A stretch of 64,000 nt of DNA from Bacteroidales bacterium (GCA_017617125.1 JAFZWY010000044.1:43988-107987), one strand, 5' to 3'. Counted from the first letter of the stretch, positions 6,444-15,582 are shown. Translations and numbers: made by a program. The notes: generated by a model from the sequence alone, not told the origin.

Positions 6444-7928
6444 TTACTTTTCCCAACCTTCAAATACCTCTTCGCCGTACTGGTTGTGTTCGTTTTCACC
6501 GTGAAGCGGTTTCCAGACTTGTGCGAAGAAAGGATTGCCCTTGGCAATTTCATCGTAGTTCCATGGTGTGGGCAGACATTCGGGACACCAGTGGCCTCCT
6601 TCGAGCACCAGCACTGGCGAAGCCTTGAATTTGTGTCCAAACTGGCATTCCCATTCGAGCGGAGTGCGGAAGTCGCCTTTCTCCATTGTTTCGCTTAGGC
6701 ATTTGCCACCGCGGAATTCCGCTGCCTTGCGCATGTCGTCGATTGTCCATTCGCTGCGAGGTTTCTGCTCGTCGTAGCCATGGTCTATTTTTACGATGTC
6801 GGTTTCGCTAGGATGGGAGAGGTCCTGGTGTTTCCAATCAGGAATTGCCTTGTAGCGTTCCAACGAACCGTAGTATGCTGATATTCTTTGCTTCTCGTTA
6901 TGCTTTATCCACCATTGTGTTCCCCATTTCTTCTTGTATGCCATAGGACGCATTGCCCACCTTATTATAAAACCGGGCACTATTGCTGCAAGGTTGAAGA
7001 ACCAAGGCAATTGCTTTCCCATGTTGGTAAAGTATTCGTCAACTGGAACATTGGCGCGGAAATGCAGGTAGTTTTCAAGAACATCGGAATCGAGGTACCA
7101 TTGTCCGTGGAAGTTGCGCAGAACGAACCATTCAGGTCTGAAAATCTTCTGCGGTGGCGGACAATGTATTGCTTTCAATAGTTTGCATTCGAATTCGTAG
7201 TTGCTTAGGCGGTATTCCTTTCCGCTGCCTATATTGTAGAAGCGGTTCCAGAACTCGTCGGGAACATTGTCTTCGCACATATTTGCTAGCAGACGGCCGC
7301 TGTCTTCTACGGTTGCCCATTCGAGTACGCCGCGCAGTGGAACATGGAACATTATCGGGTCGTAGTTCTTGAGAATTTCGGGGTAAAGTATTCCCGACTG
7401 CCTTAGGCATACCCAGTTGCGTATTCCGGATTCCACGATTGTACGCTCGGCAATGGTCTTGCTAATTGCGTAGTGGTCGTAAACGCTTATGCAGATAGGG
7501 TCGCCAGTGCGTCCCCAGTGAATTGGCTCGTTGCGGTCGCTGGTTTGAGCGACTGAACCTATATAACAAACCTTGATTTTGTCGGCATTCGGCTGTGCAA
7601 GAACTGCTTTTGCCACATTTTGTGCAGCAAGTACATTCACGCGGCGAGTTTTGTTTGGAAAATAGTCGGCAGCTGGCGAAACCATTCCGCCAACGTGCAA
7701 TACATAGTCGGCGTCTTTTGTAGCTTCAAGCACATCCTCGTATTTTGTGAGGTCGCCCCATACAATGCGTATGCGGTCGGCGTATGCTGCAAGTTTTTCC
7801 TTGTTCTTCTTGCTCGGACGTGCAAGTACGGTTATATCGAATCTATCTAGTCTCTGCATGAACTCCTGAAGTCCAGCCCATCCCATTGTGCCTGTGGCAC
7901 CTGTTAAGAATACTCGTTTTTTCATCAT
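6444..7928 (-). CDS. NAD-dependent epimerase/dehydratase-like SDR with a C-terminal zinc-binding module
   Basis: A 494-residue extended short-chain dehydrogenase fusion. The N-terminal Rossmann motif is TGATGTMG (about 9-16), and the YxxxK catalytic pair appears as YAISK near 152. Domain 1 covers about 1-330. From about 385 a separate module begins: RGGKCLSE, then WECQFGHKF, then HWCPECL, a C...C..H..C..C pattern like the treble-clef GGKCLS...WCPxC zinc modules found in varied prokaryotic and viral proteins. The fusion is unusual. A substrate cannot be assigned; nucleotide-sugar or sterol-like ligands are both possible for this fold. Met1 and Met2 are adjacent (7928 or 7925). Promoter at 7946; terminator at 6375-6414; probably monocistronic. 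Confidence 0.8.
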   Translation of the reverse strand: MMKKRVFLTGATGTMGWAGLQEFMQRLDRFDITVLARPSKKNKEKLAAYADRIRIVWGDLTKYEDVLEATKDADYVLHVGGMVSPAADYFPNKTRRVNVLAAQNVAKAVLAQPNADKIKVCYIGSVAQTSDRNEPIHWGRTGDPICISVYDHYAISKTIAERTIVESGIRNWVCLRQSGILYPEILKNYDPIMFHVPLRGVLEWATVEDSGRLLANMCEDNVPDEFWNRFYNIGSGKEYRLSNYEFECKLLKAIHCPPPQKIFRPEWFVLRNFHGQWYLDSDVLENYLHFRANVPVDEYFTNMGKQLPWFFNLAAIVPGFIIRWAMRPMAYKKKWGTQWWIKHNEKQRISAYYGSLERYKAIPDWKHQDLSHPSETDIVKIDHGYDEQKPRSEWTIDDMRKAAEFRGGKCLSETMEKGDFRTPLEWECQFGHKFKASPVLVLEGGHWCPECLPTPWNYDEIAKGNPFFAQVWKPLHGENEHNQYGEEVFEGWEK

Positions 7929-7945
7929 AAAATCGTTAGAGAGCG

Positions 7946-7953
7946 CAAAAGTA
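7946..7953 (-). promoter_or_regulatory. -7 promoter box of the SDR gene
   Basis: Minus-strand TACTTTTG matches TAnnTTTG and lies 17 bases before the ATG, giving a leader of roughly 14 bases. Confidence 0.55.
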
Positions 7954-8004
7954 ATGTTTTATTTTTTCAAAAACGTTTATCCCCTTATTTTATTGTTCAT
8001 AAGG

Positions 8005-8313
8005 TTATTCAGTTATCATTTTTGAAGGTATGATGCGGTCAATTATAACAAAATCATCAAATGTATGAAATATAACGGTCCAGCGATGATTTATTATCGA
8101 TAGTGTTTTTGCATTGGGGTGAATGCTTTTTGCAATAGCATAGTGGCTATGTTTGTATATGCCAGCGGTAAAACTTAACGATGCAAGTTGTCCAAGAACC
8201 TTATTAACAAACTTATGTCCGCTTTCGGGCCTATATATGCTGGCTATGTACATGGCAATGCTGTCAAGGTCAGCAGAAGCGGTTTCACTGACTATCACTT
8301 TGTAGCTTTGCAT
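8005..8313 (-). CDS. ParE/RelE-family toxin
   Basis: A 102-residue protein of the ParE/RelE fold. Visible marks are the N-terminal YKVIVSETASADLDSIAMYIA strand-helix, the internal FVNKVLGQLASL helix and the C-terminal WTVIFHTFDDFVIIDRI strands. Family knowledge: members poison gyrase or cleave ribosome-bound mRNA; which applies here is not visible. The ATG at 8313 is chosen; reading the frame upstream would need a TTG at 8325. The start overlaps the antitoxin gene by 29 bases, the usual antitoxin-first order. Confidence 0.82.
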   Translation of the reverse strand: MQSYKVIVSETASADLDSIAMYIASIYRPESGHKFVNKVLGQLASLSFTAGIYKHSHYAIAKSIHPNAKTLSIINHRWTVIFHTFDDFVIIDRIIPSKMITE

Positions 8314-8485
8314 AGCATTCGTCAAGCTTTTTATGGAATTTTTCTGCGAATACGTCTAATGACATATAACCGTCTGGAATTCCGGTCGCTGAAATCTGCT
8401 GAGGTTGTTGCTTTGTTTGATAGACTGCAACGGGCTCATTTGCTTCAGATACTATAGGCTCGTTTGATTTATACGTTTTTCCCAT
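8285..8485 (-). CDS. Antitoxin partner of the ParE-like toxin
   Basis: A 66-residue protein whose C-terminal part (YMSLDVFAEKFHKKLDECYAKL) resembles toxin-binding helices of small antitoxins; the N-terminal part is polar and probably flexible. The ATG at 8485 is preferred to the in-frame ATG at 8536, because the -7 box at 8506-8513 lies between them and would leave 8536 outside the transcript. No clear DNA-binding motif was recognised. The role is assigned mainly from its position upstream of, and overlapping, the toxin gene. Confidence 0.72.
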   Translation of the reverse strand: MGKTYKSNEPIVSEANEPVAVYQTKQQPQQISATGIPDGYMSLDVFAEKFHKKLDECYAKLQSDSQ

Positions 8486-8505
8486 TTTGATAAGCTTCTC
8501 AATTG

Positions 8506-8513
8506 CAAAAGTA
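8506..8513 (-). promoter_or_regulatory. -7 promoter box of the toxin-antitoxin operon
   Basis: Minus-strand TACTTTTG matches TAnnTTTG and lies 20 bases before the antitoxin ATG. It decides the antitoxin start. Confidence 0.55.
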
Positions 8514-8595
8514 TATCGTTTCTGGATGATAAACAAAAAATATTTATGCTACTTGTTAACAGAATGTGCAATAAAAAAATATGTTGAGAAATATT

Positions 8596-8625
8596 TTGCA
8601 GTTAAGAAAATAACAATTACATTTG
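8596..8625 (+). promoter_or_regulatory. Promoter of the hydrogenase-maturation operon
   Basis: TTG (8596-8598) and TACATTTG (8618-8625) are 19 bases apart, a good Bacteroidota -33/-7 pair. The start would be near 8630, leaving a leader of about 72 bases before the first gene at 8702. Confidence 0.6.
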
Positions 8626-8701
8626 TAACCGAAATCTGCGGAAGGGATTTATCGCTTTCAAAGATATCTGAAAATTAACTGATTCAAAAGTCAACGTACT
8701 G

Positions 8702-8950
8702 ATGGAGAAGAAAATTGGCACAATAAACATACTTATTACAGACACTAATGTCGTTGACGATGTCAACGCGCTGCTTAGTTCGTACGGCAGCATAATATTG
8801 TCGCGCAACGGAATGCCGCTTCGCGATGAGAATATTTCCATAATTACACTTGTGGTAAAGAGTGACGGCGACACAATAAATTCACTAACAGGAAAACTCG
8901 GTCGCCTCAAAGGATTAAAAGCGAAATCAACCTTAATAACAACAGCATAA
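8702..8950 (+). CDS. ACT-like iron-only hydrogenase system regulator (TM1266-type)
   Basis: An 82-residue protein that fits the small ACT-fold family found beside [FeFe]-hydrogenase maturation genes, of which TM1266 is the reference. The beta-alpha-beta-beta-alpha-beta pattern is visible: KIGTINILITD, VVDDVNALLSSYG, SIILSRNGMPLR, ISIITLVVKSDGDTINSLTGKLGRLKG. The motif SRNGMPLRDENISIITLVV is characteristic. The ligand is unknown. It lies 13 bases before hydG, so the two form an operon. The regulatory role is a family label, not something shown here. Confidence 0.8.
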   Translation: MEKKIGTINILITDTNVVDDVNALLSSYGSIILSRNGMPLRDENISIITLVVKSDGDTINSLTGKLGRLKGLKAKSTLITTA

Positions 8951-8963
8951 AAGAAAAAAGAAT

Positions 8964-10358
8964 ATGGACGAAAAATTTAAAAATTTCATTGATAGAGAAA
9001 AACTCTATAATTTGGTAAACGGTAGCATTCCTACCGAGCAGGAACTCGATGCAGTGCTTGCAAAAGCTCGCAAGTTGAAAGGCTTGTCGCTCGAAGATGT
9101 AGCATTGCTTCTTCGTGTTACCGACCACGACCAGATACATAAGATAATGGAGACGGCTAAGTACGCCAAGGAAAGCATTTACGGCAAGCGTCTCGTTCTG
9201 TTTGCACCTATATATACAGGTAATGTATGTGTGAACAACTGCGTATATTGCGCTTTCCGCCGCGACAACAAGGCCATCAAGCGTAAAGTCCTCACCATGG
9301 ACGAAATCGAGCAGGAAACCAAGGTGTTGCTTCACGAAGGTCACAAGCGTGTACTGCTTATCTGCGGTGAGTCGCCACGCAACGACATCGACTACTACTG
9401 CGAAGCTATCCGTCGTACTTACGCAGCCCGCGACAACGGCAACTACATCCGCCGTATCAACGTCGAGCTGGCTCCGTTGACAATCGAAGAATTCAAGCGC
9501 CTGAAAGCCGAGAAGATTGGTACTTACGTTTGCTTCCAGGAAACTTACGACCCGGTTGCATATAAGGAATTCCATCCGGCAGGTACACCGAAGGCCGACT
9601 ACCTCAACCGTCTGACCGTTATGGACCGCGCTATGGAAGGCGGAATCAACGATGTAGGTCTTGGCGTTTTGTTCGGACTTGTTGACTACCGTTTCGAAAT
9701 TTTGGCAATTATGGAGCATGCCGCTCACTTGGAGAAAGTTTTCGGTTGCGGACCTCATACAGTAAGTTTCCCGCGTATCGAACCTGCCGACGGCGTAGAA
9801 TTCACCAACCATATTCCAAATCCGGTTTCCGATTTCGATTTCAAGAAGATTATCGCAATTATCCGTATAGCAATGCCTTACACTGGTATTATCCTCAGTA
9901 CTCGTGAAAATGACGAGATGCGTAAGGAACTTATCGAATACGGCGTAAGCCAGATTTCGGCAGGTTCGCGTACCAACCCAGGCGCATACAGCGAAGAGGA
10001 AGAAGGAACTGGCAGCCAGTTCTCGCTCGGTGACCACAGAACTATGGACGATGTGATTTCCAACATGATTGACGGTGGCTATATTCCTTCGTTCTGCACT
10101 GGTTGCTACCGTAAGGGTAGAGTAGGTGCCGACTTTATGGACTTGGCAAAGCCTGGACTTATCAAGCAGTTCTGCATGCCTAACGGAATTTTCACTTTCA
10201 ACGAGTACCTCAACGATTTTGCTTCTCCCGAAACAAAGGCAAAAGGCAAGGCTTTGATAAAGAAGCTTGTCGCTGAAGTTGAAAGCCAGAAACTGAAAGA
10301 CACCATCAACGAAAACCTCGAAAAGATTGATGGCGGCGAAAGAGATATTTATCTGTAA
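8964..10358 (+). CDS. hydG: [FeFe]-hydrogenase H-cluster maturase HydG, radical SAM tyrosine lyase
   Basis: HydG (464 residues) cleaves tyrosine to p-cresol and dehydroglycine, supplying the CO and CN ligands of the hydrogenase H-cluster. The radical-SAM cluster motif CX3CX2C is Cys89, Cys93, Cys96. The C-terminal auxiliary-cluster motif CX2CX22C is Cys378, Cys381, Cys404. Both are complete, so the enzyme should be active. The length is normal for the family. hydE, hydF and the hydrogenase itself are not in the window and must lie elsewhere if the pathway works. A strong terminator follows at 10382-10411. Confidence 0.96.
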   Translation: MDEKFKNFIDREKLYNLVNGSIPTEQELDAVLAKARKLKGLSLEDVALLLRVTDHDQIHKIMETAKYAKESIYGKRLVLFAPIYTGNVCVNNCVYCAFRRDNKAIKRKVLTMDEIEQETKVLLHEGHKRVLLICGESPRNDIDYYCEAIRRTYAARDNGNYIRRINVELAPLTIEEFKRLKAEKIGTYVCFQETYDPVAYKEFHPAGTPKADYLNRLTVMDRAMEGGINDVGLGVLFGLVDYRFEILAIMEHAAHLEKVFGCGPHTVSFPRIEPADGVEFTNHIPNPVSDFDFKKIIAIIRIAMPYTGIILSTRENDEMRKELIEYGVSQISAGSRTNPGAYSEEEEGTGSQFSLGDHRTMDDVISNMIDGGYIPSFCTGCYRKGRVGADFMDLAKPGLIKQFCMPNGIFTFNEYLNDFASPETKAKGKALIKKLVAEVESQKLKDTINENLEKIDGGERDIYL

Positions 10359-10381
10359 AAAAGTTTTTTGAAATATTTGTG

Positions 10382-10411
10382 AAAAAAAGCGGTGTAATGC
10401 CGCTTTTTTTT
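10382..10411 (+). terminator. Rho-independent terminator of hydG
   Basis: AAAAAAAGCGG and CCGCTTTTTTTT form a stem with a 7-base loop and a run of eight T. Confidence 0.85.
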
Positions 10412-10419
10412 GTTTCTGG

Positions 10420-10652
10420 TTTCAATGCCTGCGGCGTTTAACTTCGTTGAGGGCTGCGCCGTTCAATGCCTACGGCGTTTCAAGTTTTAAGTTTCTGGTT
10501 TCATGTTTCTATGGCTAAAGCCGTTTCTGAGTTTCTATGCGTAGGAAACGCATACTATTAATAAATAAACCATTGCGAAGCAATACCGCAGAACAACTAG
10601 AACGGCGAAGCCCTCAACGAAGTTAAACTTAGAAACTTTCAAACTTAGAAAC
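10420..10652. repeat. Mosaic of dispersed palindromic repeats (copy A)
   Basis: This fills the 343-base gene-free gap after hydG. It contains GTTTAACTTCGTTGAGGGCT on the plus strand and its inverse later (CCCTCAACGAAGTTAAACTT), so the block is a large imperfect inverted repeat. Units like GCCTACGGCG and GGCGAAGCC and stretches of GTTTCTAAGTTTC recur at 15369-15530, 17905-18035 and 22247-22362. No reading frame of interest is present. Confidence 0.75.
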
Positions 10653-10654
10653 AA

Positions 10655-10690
10655 TAAAAAAACCGCCCTTTCGAGCGGTTTTTTATTTTT
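10655..10690 (-). terminator. Terminator of the 1507-residue T9SS protein gene
   Basis: AAAAAACCGC / GCGGTTTTTT hairpin with T-runs on both strands. It ends the minus-strand gene at 10702 and could act in both directions. Confidence 0.85.
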
Positions 10691-10701
10691 GATTGCATTG
10701 A

Positions 10702-13700
10702 TTATTCAACAATAATCTGACCAACGTAAACCTTGTCGCCGTTGATGATTCTTACGAAGTAAGCACCAGCACGGAGGTTGTGGTTGAAGTTAATGGTTTC
10801 ACCGTTAGTAACGTTGATGTCGCGAGTTTCAATAACCACACCGCGAGCGTCGATGAGCTGGTAGGTTGCATCTCCTTCGATGTTGCTAAAGTCGATGCTG
10901 AACATACCGTTGTTCGGGTTCGGGTAAACCGACATCGAAGCGGCTTCATTCTCGTCAACAGAAACTGACGGTACGAATGTAACGCTAAGGGTATGGTCGG
11001 TTGACACAGAGGTGAATGTATAAGTTTCTCCTGCAACATCACAATATATAGGATTACCGTCAACGTATATAGCTTCGATTTGATAACCTTCGTCTGGGGT
11101 GATGGTAAATTCTGCATCGGCGCCATCACCTACGGTTACTACACCATTTTCACCACATGGGGTAACAGAACCGTGTTCACCAACTGTAAGAGTGATTGTG
11201 TGAGTTATTACTTCAATCTTGAAGTTGTCGATAAACAAGGACTCTTGATCTGCTTCAGATTCACACTTGATGCCTATATAGATTTCCTGTCCGGCGTATG
11301 CTGTTAGATTGATGCTCGGAATAGTAGAAATAAATGAGCTGTTTGCTATTTGTGTAGAAAGAACCTGAGTTGCCGATGCATAGTTAGTAGGATTATCCAT
11401 TACATAAACAGAGAACCTTTCTGGATAATCCCGATCGCACCAGTATTCAAATGTTAAGTTCGCACCTTCAACAATAGCAAGTTTTGGCGAGATCAACCAG
11501 TCGTTAGCATTATAAGATGAATATTCATATCTTGCTACTTCTTCGTTATAAATATAATCGTAATCGTAATACCATGTGTAATAATCATGATTGGCATCAA
11601 TAAAATTCCAGCACTGTCTGGTAGCCGATGTCGCATCGAATGTTTCGATAAACGGAAGAGAATGTGCGGAACCATCGCATTCTGTCATGAAGAAAGTTTC
11701 TACCCATTCGTCTGTACCACAGTTAGACTGTACATATACATAGTATGAAGTTGATGCTGCCAGTTCGGTAAGATCAAGCTCAATCTCATCGCCAGCAAGA
11801 GCAACTTCGCCATCGTAAACATCGGCAGTTGCTGTCATGTCATCCATTTCGGCAGTAGAAACCTTTACAAGGTATGAAGTTTCGTTAAATGACGGTTCCC
11901 ATTGCAAAGTTGCACTTGTCTCCTCAACATTGTAAACATTCAAATTAAATGGATTTACACATGCATTCGGATCGGTAGTTATCGTAACCGTCCATGTAGC
12001 AACACTTTCGCCATCTTCGGCAGTAACCGTATATTGCACAGGCTCGTTGAATAAATGTGCAACACCGCTTCCCGGAGTAATAGTTGCCATTGGCGAAACG
12101 ATTATTTCTGGACTAATATAATCATCAAGGTCGATATACCATTCTGCGTATGCTGTAACGGTCTTTTCTGCAGCATCAACAATCGATTCGCCATGCTGAC
12201 CATCGAATGTGAACGAAAGAATATCGTTTGCATTGCTTGCTGCCTCAGCCTTGGTCACGGTTACTGTCCAGTCCTTGGTAGTAGTTCCGTTTTCTGCAGT
12301 AACTGTATAAGTGTAAGTCTTTGTTGTTCCTGCAATGTTTGCTGTATTTTCTACGTATGTAGCATAGTCCGATACAATAACAGTTTCTTCAAGATCATCA
12401 AAGTCTGCCTGATACGAAGCAACAACTGCAATGGTTGCATTTGCGCTATCGATTACTGGAGCAGACATGCGGGTCGGGAAGTTGAAGTCAACTATTTCGG
12501 CCTCATCGGAAATATAACGAACAACAACATCGTCAACAAACCAATACCAAATATTCGAATTAGCCTTATGGTTGAATGCAAAATAACTGCCAGCAGGAAC
12601 CGATGACATATTTACAACCTTTCTCTCATATTGGTTATTTGACCAATCATTGTATGAATATGTTTCTATAGCAGTAAATGTAGTTGCATCGTTAAGATCG
12701 GTGATATATCCTACCTCAAAAGTACCACAATTTGAATTAGTATAGCTCTCTGGTTTAGTATAGAAATCCAGCATTATAGCCGATCCATTCGTTTCAAATT
12801 GCGGCAATGCAAGTATATTTCCGTTTCTTGTTCCACCAAATATTACAGAATTAGCACCTGTATTTCCGTTATAGTCAGTAATCATCGCATATCCATCGCC
12901 AACTTTTATCCAGCATGCAGGAGTCATATCTAGAGAATTTTCAAAACCGTCTTCATACGGCAATACGGAAATTGGTTCACAAGCTGTCGTAAAATCAATG
13001 TATTCCCAATCATTGGCATTTTCGCAGTTCGACTGGATATATACATAATACAATGTACCTGGTGTCAAACCTTCAATGTCCATGGTTGTAGTATCAACAA
13101 TTCCTTCAAATACATCGGCGGTTAATGTCATGTCGCGCATGATTTCGGTTGACACTTTTATGCGATACGAAGTTTCGGTATATGTTTGTTCCCACTCCAC
13201 GCTTGCAGAATTGGTCGTAATATTTGAAACATATATATTCCATGGTGTTATACAAGCGTCGGGGTCGTTTACTATTGTAACTGCGTAAGTGTGGGTAGTT
13301 TCTCCATCTTCTGCTGTTACCGTATAGTTAACCGGATTTGTGAAATCATGAGATGTCTCGCTTTCAGGGGTCATAGTCGCAGCAACTGAAACTGTTACTG
13401 TTGGCGCAATGTCAGAAAGTTCAAGATCCCATTCTGCAACTGCATTTACGGTATAAATGCCGTTTTCAGTGTCGCTAACGATTGTAGCCTCTGTTCCTTC
13501 CTTCTGACCGTAGAATGTAAATCCGGTAATGAAAGCGTTGTGGCTTACAGGAGCTCTCGTAACGGTAATCGTCCAATCCTTGGTATTTCCTGCTTCAGCG
13601 GTAACTGTGCATGCAAAAGTACGTACATTTCCTTCGCCCGTGATTGTCGGATCGCTGATTTCTGCAAAATCAGAAATTGTAATTTCCGGAACAAGTGCAT

Positions 13701-15225
13701 CCATGTCGGTCGAATTTGCAACCGATACTGCAATAGTTCCGTTTCCGCTATTGATTGTAGCTTCTGACATCTGGGTAGGTAATGTAAATGTAAGAATCTC
13801 GGCTTCGCTATAAGCTTCACGAACAACAAAATTATCCATACATGTGGCACTTCCATACTGGCTTTCTCCTCTCAATATGATATAGCATGTTCCTGAGAAA
13901 GGAATTGTGAACGCGTATGTGTACCACCCGTAATCATCTTCCTCTGTCACTACGCCGCCATCGGACTGTGTATAGTCACGCGATACGAATCCCAGCTCTG
14001 TAGCTCCTTCTATTTCTCCATCGGTACTTGCAAAAATTCGTATGCCTTCATCTGCATAACTGTCAGAATTTCGCAACACATCAATTGAGAATTTGTAAAT
14101 GCCTTCGTCGGGTATTGTCATTCCCGGCAGAACCAGTTTTGTCAATGTCCCGCTTGTCATATTGGGCAGATAAATTAATCCTGTATTATTCGATTCATTA
14201 CCCCACGGATATATCCAGAAAATATCAGAACCATAGCCTTCTAAGTGTTCGTTTTCCCAGCATGGAGCAGAAAAAGGGTCACTATCGTAGGTGTTAAAAT
14301 CTTCACTCCATGGGAAAGAAACAATTGCGTCACATTTTGTGCGGAATGTTACCTTTTTCCATCCGCTTTCGTCATCGTTACCGCAAACTGCCTTTACAAA
14401 TACATCGTATGGAGTATTATCTGCAAGACCATTTATTGTATAGTTTGTACTTGTAAGTTCCACGGTAGTACCTTCGGTTTCAACATCAAAGCCATGAACA
14501 CCATACTTGAGCACCCAAGCGGTTTCGCTGCCGCCAGGCATCCACGAAACATCGGCAGTCGAGGATGTAATATTGCTTGCTGCGAGACTATTTACTCTCT
14601 GGCATGTTGTACTTGCATTAGGATTAATCGTTAGCTTAATGTTGTTACGATAATTATATATATATTTATTTCCAGAATACGATGTCAAATTATCAAAATC
14701 GGGGCAATAATAATCGCTGTAATAGCTAATTGACATATAATCGGTAGTTTCGGTGCATCTATATGTATAACTTGAACCAGGATAACCATAAATGTAATCA
14801 TACATACAAACCAAAAGGTTGTCGTTGCCATTATAATAGAATTCGTCATCAAGTTCAATGGTTATCCAGCCACTGCCAGTTGCACTGACATTGCCTTCAT
14901 ACACCAATGTAGTTCCTGTCATATCAACAATATCGGCATCAGATTCGAATGAATTTTTATCAATATTCATCATGTACACCTTGATTTCTGGCAGGTCGAA
15001 ATAATTTGTGTAATCATAAAAGAAACTGATAGAGGTAATTGCCCCTGCCGAACCAACTTCTTCAGCCGTAAAAATCTGCTGTGTAAGTGAATAATTGTAG
15101 TACATGTTTGTTGGCAAATGATAATACGATTCTGTACCATTGCCAATCGTAACTTCTTCTGTCTGAGCGACCGCTCCAAATGCCATTGCTAGCAGTAGAA
15201 GCACACTAAATAATAGTTTTTTCAT
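10702..15225 (-). CDS. Very large secreted multidomain protein with type A T9SS sorting domain
   Basis: A 1507-residue secreted protein. A Sec signal peptide covers about 1-20 (hydrophobic stretch ending AFGAVAQ). The body holds fibronectin-III-like domains (for example TADVSWMPGGSETAWVLKYG, ADNTPYDVFVKAVC), MAM-like 'choice-of-anchor' domains (SWSEDFNT-type, WKVG/WNFID segments) and bacterial Ig-like domains ending in TVTAEDGET...TVTIT. Two long blocks are repeated internally, so the protein grew by duplication. The last ~75 residues are a T9SS type A domain starting at VYPNPNNGMFSIDF and ending in YVGQIIVE. No catalytic site was recognised, so adhesion or glycan binding at the cell surface is likely but inferred. 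It is transcribed alone. Confidence 0.88.
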   Translation of the reverse strand: MKKLLFSVLLLLAMAFGAVAQTEEVTIGNGTESYYHLPTNMYYNYSLTQQIFTAEEVGSAGAITSISFFYDYTNYFDLPEIKVYMMNIDKNSFESDADIVDMTGTTLVYEGNVSATGSGWITIELDDEFYYNGNDNLLVCMYDYIYGYPGSSYTYRCTETTDYMSISYYSDYYCPDFDNLTSYSGNKYIYNYRNNIKLTINPNASTTCQRVNSLAASNITSSTADVSWMPGGSETAWVLKYGVHGFDVETEGTTVELTSTNYTINGLADNTPYDVFVKAVCGNDDESGWKKVTFRTKCDAIVSFPWSEDFNTYDSDPFSAPCWENEHLEGYGSDIFWIYPWGNESNNTGLIYLPNMTSGTLTKLVLPGMTIPDEGIYKFSIDVLRNSDSYADEGIRIFASTDGEIEGATELGFVSRDYTQSDGGVVTEEDDYGWYTYAFTIPFSGTCYIILRGESQYGSATCMDNFVVREAYSEAEILTFTLPTQMSEATINSGNGTIAVSVANSTDMDALVPEITISDFAEISDPTITGEGNVRTFACTVTAEAGNTKDWTITVTRAPVSHNAFITGFTFYGQKEGTEATIVSDTENGIYTVNAVAEWDLELSDIAPTVTVSVAATMTPESETSHDFTNPVNYTVTAEDGETTHTYAVTIVNDPDACITPWNIYVSNITTNSASVEWEQTYTETSYRIKVSTEIMRDMTLTADVFEGIVDTTTMDIEGLTPGTLYYVYIQSNCENANDWEYIDFTTACEPISVLPYEDGFENSLDMTPACWIKVGDGYAMITDYNGNTGANSVIFGGTRNGNILALPQFETNGSAIMLDFYTKPESYTNSNCGTFEVGYITDLNDATTFTAIETYSYNDWSNNQYERKVVNMSSVPAGSYFAFNHKANSNIWYWFVDDVVVRYISDEAEIVDFNFPTRMSAPVIDSANATIAVVASYQADFDDLEETVIVSDYATYVENTANIAGTTKTYTYTVTAENGTTTKDWTVTVTKAEAASNANDILSFTFDGQHGESIVDAAEKTVTAYAEWYIDLDDYISPEIIVSPMATITPGSGVAHLFNEPVQYTVTAEDGESVATWTVTITTDPNACVNPFNLNVYNVEETSATLQWEPSFNETSYLVKVSTAEMDDMTATADVYDGEVALAGDEIELDLTELAASTSYYVYVQSNCGTDEWVETFFMTECDGSAHSLPFIETFDATSATRQCWNFIDANHDYYTWYYDYDYIYNEEVARYEYSSYNANDWLISPKLAIVEGANLTFEYWCDRDYPERFSVYVMDNPTNYASATQVLSTQIANSSFISTIPSINLTAYAGQEIYIGIKCESEADQESLFIDNFKIEVITHTITLTVGEHGSVTPCGENGVVTVGDGADAEFTITPDEGYQIEAIYVDGNPIYCDVAGETYTFTSVSTDHTLSVTFVPSVSVDENEAASMSVYPNPNNGMFSIDFSNIEGDATYQLIDARGVVIETRDINVTNGETINFNHNLRAGAYFVRIINGDKVYVGQIIVE

Positions 15226-15318
15226 ATTTCAAACCTCCCGTTATATGCCATCGGATCCCTCGGCTTTAATCAAAACTTTTATAAAAAATATATTACTATT
15301 GTAAGTCGTAATGCGTGG

Positions 15319-15326
15319 CAAAGATA
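15319..15326 (-). promoter_or_regulatory. -7 promoter box of the 1507-residue protein gene
   Basis: Minus-strand TATCTTTG matches TAnnTTTG, about 94 bases before the ATG at 15225. No clear -33 element was seen. The leader ends with the ribosome binding site GGGAGG 7 bases before the ATG. The 15226-15603 gap otherwise holds this leader, repeat copy B and the next promoter. Confidence 0.45.
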
Positions 15327-15368
15327 AGTTTTTTTTTGAGATTGGAAAAATAATTTAAGGGCAAAGTA

Positions 15369-15530
15369 AGTTTCTTAGTTTCTGTGGGCTGCGCACGTTT
15401 CTACGCTGCGCTGTTTAACTTCGTTGAGGGCTTTGCCGTTCTATGGCTTCGCCGTTTCAAGGTTCTATGGCTTCGGCGTTTCTGTTGAGACGCAAAATTT
15501 TGCGTCTGTACAACCGTCTGTTAGCCTTTT
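15369..15530. repeat. Mosaic of dispersed palindromic repeats (copy B)
   Basis: Contains TTTAACTTCGTTGAGGGCTT, two GGCTTCGSCGTTTC units and the perfect palindrome AGACGCAAAATTTTGCGTCT at 15488-15507 preceded by CTGTTG. The same series in the same order occurs at 17905-18035. An open frame through it joins the glycosyltransferase gene but is not real coding sequence. Confidence 0.85.
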
Positions 15531-15552
15531 AGCCTTTTCTTCTTTTAGCCCA

Positions 15553-15582
15553 TTGTCATTTTTCCATTATACATTAATTTTG
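15553..15582 (+). promoter_or_regulatory. Promoter of the glycosyltransferase-wecB operon
   Basis: TTG (15553-15555) and TAATTTTG (15575-15582) are 19 bases apart. The start would be near 15588, so translation must begin at 15604 rather than farther upstream in the repeat. Confidence 0.7.

Noticed and set aside
8907..10037. A 376-codon minus-strand frame opposite hydG
   Set aside because: Antisense to HydG with all its motifs; no family match and no promoter or ribosome site was seen.
10420..10652. CRISPR array in the repeat-rich gap
   Set aside because: The repeats are of uneven length, inverted and mosaic, with no regular spacers, and no cas genes are nearby.
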